From Larix sibirica (taxonomy: Eukaryota > Streptophyta > Pinopsida > Pinales > Pinaceae): a stretch of DNA of 22,938 bases. Below are positions 19,700 through 22,938 of the stretch, one piece after another (the first letter of the stretch is position 1; each line of letters starts with the position of its first letter). The stretch covers positions 16,747 through 39,684 of the forward strand of contig NWUY0300061720.1 of assembly GCA_004151065.3 (NCBI GenBank), read 5' to 3'. The notes below the pieces were generated by a model. That model had not been told where the DNA came from and ran no database searches. It was given only the letters and a program-made list of their open reading frames with translations. The translations under genes and the position numbers were made by a program.

Positions 19700-20273
19700 A
19701 CAAGTTAAAGAATATTGGTATCTCCAACCCTAGGTTTCTCAAAGATATATTAATATGTGAGTTAGATATTAATATTAATATATGTGAGTTTAATATAGTT
19801 TAGATGATACAAAATTCATATAAATTTCTTATGATTAACCAAAGTCAGACGGAAGGGAATTATTACATCCTCTTGATTTGCTCAGATGAAGTCATCATAG
19901 AATGTAGTGAATTTTTTATTAATAATATTTTAAAAATATTTTTATCACTACTACACATTTACATTCATGTAATTATGTAAAAATTTGGCCATAGTTTGTA
20001 TATATTCAAGTAGTTAATCCAGGTTTCGACTTTCGAGTATATAATTTTCTATTCAACACTCACCATTGTGTAACTATTTTATGTAAATGTACTAATTTTG
20101 TTATTTACAAGCATTAATAGAATTTGTTTTTTATATTCATTTATATAGCATAAATAGATAAAAATTTGCCTTTGTCAACATTTCAATATTAGTTGTCTTT
20201 TTCGATAGAAATTTGCCATGTTGTATACCTTTTGTTAGGTGGTCAAAGTGTTAATTTTTTTAAAAAATGACAA
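19700..20273. other. AT-rich spacer, nothing recognised
   Basis: No gene or element recognised; TATTAAT and TGTGAGTT words recur loosely near 19745-19800. Confidence 0.5.
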
Positions 20274-20357
20274 GATATGGTTGATTGTAGTAGGCTCCCT
20301 CACATCATCAACGCGACACGCTATGGTTGAGTGTAGCAAGCACCTTCACATAGTCAC
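20274..20357. repeat. 46-bp imperfect tandem pair
   Basis: Copies start at 20274 and 20320, sharing TATGGTTGA-TGTAG, CACC/CTCC and TCACAT. They lie about 150 bases before the LINE-C leader. Confidence 0.7.
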
Positions 20358-20569
20358 CAATTAAATAATGAAAATGTGAATAACTAGAAAGGCATAACAC
20401 AAGTACTACTTTGATTATCATGGATAGAAGATTGATTTTTTTATTCATTGTGCAACACATGTTAAGAAACACTCACCATTTCTATATTTGTAAAGGTTTT
20501 TTTTTAATTTTCCTGGGCAAACCTTAGCGCTCTGACTTAGTTATCTAGGCGTTGCTTCTAGTGGTGGTC

Positions 20570-21185
20570 ATGGTCTTGTCCAATGGAGGGAGTCGACCCC
20601 CTCCAGGAGCCAACAAAATCTCATTTTGATCTCTTGTGGACTCTCTTGCCAAGCAGAATCATAAGCCCTTACCTTCTCGATTCATCAGAAAACTCTCTGA
20701 AATTCTTGAAGTAGCGATCTTGGGATCCTCTTGCGTTAAATGGCTTTGGCACTAGCGGAATGAGGGTTAATTGGTCAATTAATTGGCATATGGCCATCCT
20801 TCGGATCCATGGATGCTTGGATTCAACAAAACTAGCAAGTTCTTATCAAAGGGAAAATGACCCATTACTTATGTGGAAGGGGCTTCTACACCTTCCTCTT
20901 CGAAACCAAAGCCGATCGAGATCTCATCTTTCGAAGCAGGCCTTATTTCTTCAATAACAAGGGAATGTATCTCAACAAATGGACTCCAGATTTTTAGGCA
21001 TACTCTAATATTCCCACTGCAGTGTCAGTCTGGGTCAGATTGCCACACTTGCCATTACACTGCTGGAGCGATGAATCTCTGAAGGAACAACACTAGACAA
21101 ATCAATGATCTTAGGAACAAAAAAAAACCACCGAAACCTCAAGACCTTTGCTTGGAGGCAGAACTAAACCCCAATCTATTAAATA
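20570..21185 (+). pseudogene. LINE-C ORF1: DUF4283 protein with internal deletion
   Basis: The ATG at 20570 starts MVLSNGGSRPPPGANKISF, followed by a TGA and SLVDSLAKQNHKPLPSRFI. After a frame change near 20800, the DUF4283 core is clear: GRGFYTFLFETKADRDLIF at about 20880-20935, GMYLNKWTPDF, and VWVRLPHLPLHCWSDESLK to about 21080, with a TAG at the end of the first part. Only about 105 bases then separate this from the ORF2 ATG, so the end of DUF4283, the zinc knuckle and most of the tail are missing. The role in a live element is RNA binding; this copy cannot make a complete protein. Confidence 0.85.
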
Positions 21186-21940
21186 ATGAATATTGCCTCT
21201 TAGAATTACTGAGGTCTAGGTATCAATTTGAAAGAAGAAGCTCCAAAACACTTCATCTGAGGTGAAAAATCAACTATCCTTCTTCTCCAGGAGACTAAAC
21301 TTGAGGCAATTAAATCCATCAACGTAGGTAAAAGATAATGGAAGCAATGTGAAGGTCTAGCGGTAGATTCAATAGGCGCTTCTAAGGGCCTATGCACTCT
21401 TTGGGATAACACGATGTACAACTTGGAGACACATCTCCAAACACAACATGGGATCCTAGAAAGACTACGAGAGATAGATATAGGAATAAGGTACAATATC
21501 TTTAATGTCTACATTCCCATGCAATTAAACGAAAACGTTTTTGTTGGTATTCTCTACAAGATCTCTCTGGGTTTGAAGTAGTCGCAAACTGCATATTGGG
21601 GGGTGATTTCAATGTGGTCCTAAACAATATGGAAAAGACAGGAGGAAACCAGGTAAGAGACACCTTCAGAGAACATATGGAGGATATGATAACATGTTGG
21701 GATTTGATTGACACCAAGCCTCTCTCTAGGAAGTACACCTGGACCAACATGCTTTTAGGGCTTGGACACATAGCATCAAGACTAGACAAATTTATTTTTC
21801 TTAGTGACCTCCTACTTCACAATATGACTATCAAGTCCAAAATCATCCCCTTCTCCATCTTTGACAACAAGCCAATATTCCTCCTTCTCCAAAACACCAT
21901 CAACTATGGGTTGATACCCTTCCGGTTCAACCCACTCTAG
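21186..21940 (+). other. APE-type endonuclease domain (LINE-C ORF2)
   Basis: ILLLQETKLEAIKSIN carries the catalytic Glu (21291-21293). FNVYIPM stands for the Y block. LGGDFNVVLNNMEKTGG keeps its Asp (21605-21607). SRKYTWTN and RLDKFIF follow. The terminal SDH box reads FDNKPIFLL, so Ser is Phe and the catalytic His is Asn (AAC, 21866-21868). Confidence 0.88.
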
Positions 21941-22549
21941 CTTCACAACCCAACAGCCTTATCCATAATTGCCTTGACTTGAGCCTCTCCCATCTCTAGC
22001 TCTTCGTCTTATGTATGGGAGTAAAAGGTCAAAGCAAACAAATTGGCCATCAAAGCTTGGGTCAAGTCAAGTTTCACCCCCACAGATCAATCTAAATAGC
22101 AAATCCAAGCCGAGGTGGGTTCTTTACAAGCCAGAATGGAAGCTAAAGAATTGACTCCTCAACTTCAAAAAGAGGATAGAAATCTTTGCAATAAATACCA
22201 CCAAGTAGCCATGTTAGAGGAAGAAATGTGGAGGCTAAAGTCTCGTAGCCTATGGATTTAGTTAGGAGACATAAATATCTCTTTCTTTCATAGGCAGGCC
22301 AATGCAAGTGCATAACAAAACAATATAAAAGAAATCAAACTCAGATATGGGAGCAATGTGCATGATTATCAAGCGTTAAAGGAGGTATCCAAGACACAAT
22401 TTGAGGATTTGTACACATAAGGGAACCTAATAGATCAGGCATCCATAATAAATATGTTGGAGAACATTGCTTCCAATATCACCAAGAATGAAAACAACAT
22501 GCTAACGAAAAAGATCTCGAAAAAATAAATTGTGGAAGCAATGTGGAGC

Positions 22550-22938
22550 CTCGCCCCAGACAAGGAACTGGGCCCCGATGGGTTTTCAATTCACTTTTAC
22601 TAGACATGTTGGAGCATAGTGAGACATGACCTATTAAAGATGCTTATTCACACTCAAAGGAAGATCAAACTTGGTTGAGGGGTGTGACTCCTCCTTTTTG
22701 GAATTAATCCCCAAAGAGGCTTACCCCACCAACTTCTTCCGCTTCCACCCCATTTCCTTGTGCAACACATCCTATAAAATCCTAGAAATAATAATGGCCA
22801 CCAGGCTCAAAAAAATCCTACCAGAAATTATATATGACAACCAAGGTGGTTTCATGCGGTACCACCAAATTCTTTATAACATCATCTTGGTTCAAGAAGC
22901 AACCCTCCTTCTCTCCTCGCCTCATGGTTGCGCCCTTT
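22550..22938 (+). other. Reverse transcriptase domain, N-terminal part (LINE-C ORF2)
   Basis: GPDGFSIHFY, then after a frame change SSFLELIPKEAYPTNFFRFH, PISLCNTSYKILEIIMATRL, LPEIIYDNQGGFMRYHQIL and YNIILVQEATLLLSSPHG. About 90 codons are open to the right edge. These are the conserved RT blocks before motif A, which lies outside the window. Confidence 0.92.

Larger units (their letters stand above)
20500..22938 (+). mobile_element. LINE-C: least decayed plant L1-type LINE, cut by window edge
   Basis: Short leader, ORF1 from 20570 and ORF2 from 21186, with endonuclease and the start of RT before the sequence ends. From about 20510 the DNA becomes visibly richer in G and C than the AT-rich spacer, which marks the approximate 5' edge. 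It has fewer frameshifts than LINE-A or LINE-B. No left target-site duplication can be tested because the 3' end is outside the window. Confidence 0.9.
21186..22938 (+). pseudogene. LINE-C ORF2: endonuclease and partial RT, broken
   Basis: The ATG at 21186 reads MNIAS, then TAG (21201), N, Y and TGA (21210) before GLG, matching a start of the type MNIASWNCRGLG in related elements. Endonuclease, linker and RT follow to the window edge. One frameshift lies near 21530-21542; more lie near 21940 and 22680. The linker has LKSRSLWI, a TAG at 22259 where Gln is expected, then LGDINISFFHRQA. RT starts with GPDGFSIHFY near 22575 and is open from 22668 to 22938. The rest of the protein lies outside the window. 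Confidence 0.9.

Noticed and set aside
21206-21789. Minus-strand open frames of 96 and 95 codons
   Set aside because: Antisense to the LINE-C endonuclease; the plus strand carries QETK and GGDFN.

Overview
This looks like a transposon-filled intergenic stretch of a large plant nuclear genome. The evidence is three long remnants of plant L1-type LINEs. Each has an ORF1 with a DUF4283-like domain, and an ORF2 with an APE-type endonuclease followed by reverse transcriptase (RT). Where the 3' part survives, a zf-RVT zinc-binding region and a terminal RNase H follow. There is also a Ty3/gypsy pol fragment and much AT-rich, repeat-laced spacer. The LINE style recalls conifers, but the sequence does not prove the species. 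I see no intact host gene, tRNA, rRNA, CRISPR array or bacterial-type feature. All coding features are broken TE open frames, so promoters, ribosome binding sites and operons are not applicable.

Layout. 1-395: unassigned flank. 405-6895 (+): LINE-A, near full length, with ORF1, ORF2 and a short poly(A), bracketed by a candidate 9-bp target-site duplication. 6896-7228: spacer with a 22-bp tandem pair and a CA-rich degenerate minisatellite. 7229-12990 (-): LINE-B, near full length and tail-to-tail with LINE-A; its 3' end carries a 140-bp tandem duplication. 13060-13760: a degenerate repeat pair, the second copy interrupted by a small sense RNase H fragment of another LINE (LINE-D). 14630-16060 (-): Ty3/gypsy pol fragment (protease-RT linker and RT). 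16085-20500: AT-rich spacer with several tandem and dispersed repeats. 20500-22938 (+): LINE-C, the least decayed; it runs off the right edge inside RT and its ORF1 lacks the zinc-knuckle part.

How the parts work together. In a live LINE, ORF1 protein packages the RNA, while the ORF2 endonuclease nicks the target and the RT copies the RNA there (target-primed reverse transcription). None of these copies can do so: every ORF2 has stops or frameshifts, and several catalytic or zinc-binding residues are replaced. LINE-A, -B and -C differ enough in ORF1 and ORF2 wording to be different subfamilies. The most notable signals are: loss of all four zinc-knuckle ligands in LINE-A with the rest of the motif kept; the 140-bp duplication at the LINE-B 3' end; the LINE-D fragment nested in a repeat copy; the ORF1 deletion in LINE-C; and a diffuse repeated motif near 17.0-17.4 kb. 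I found no convincing new biological system.
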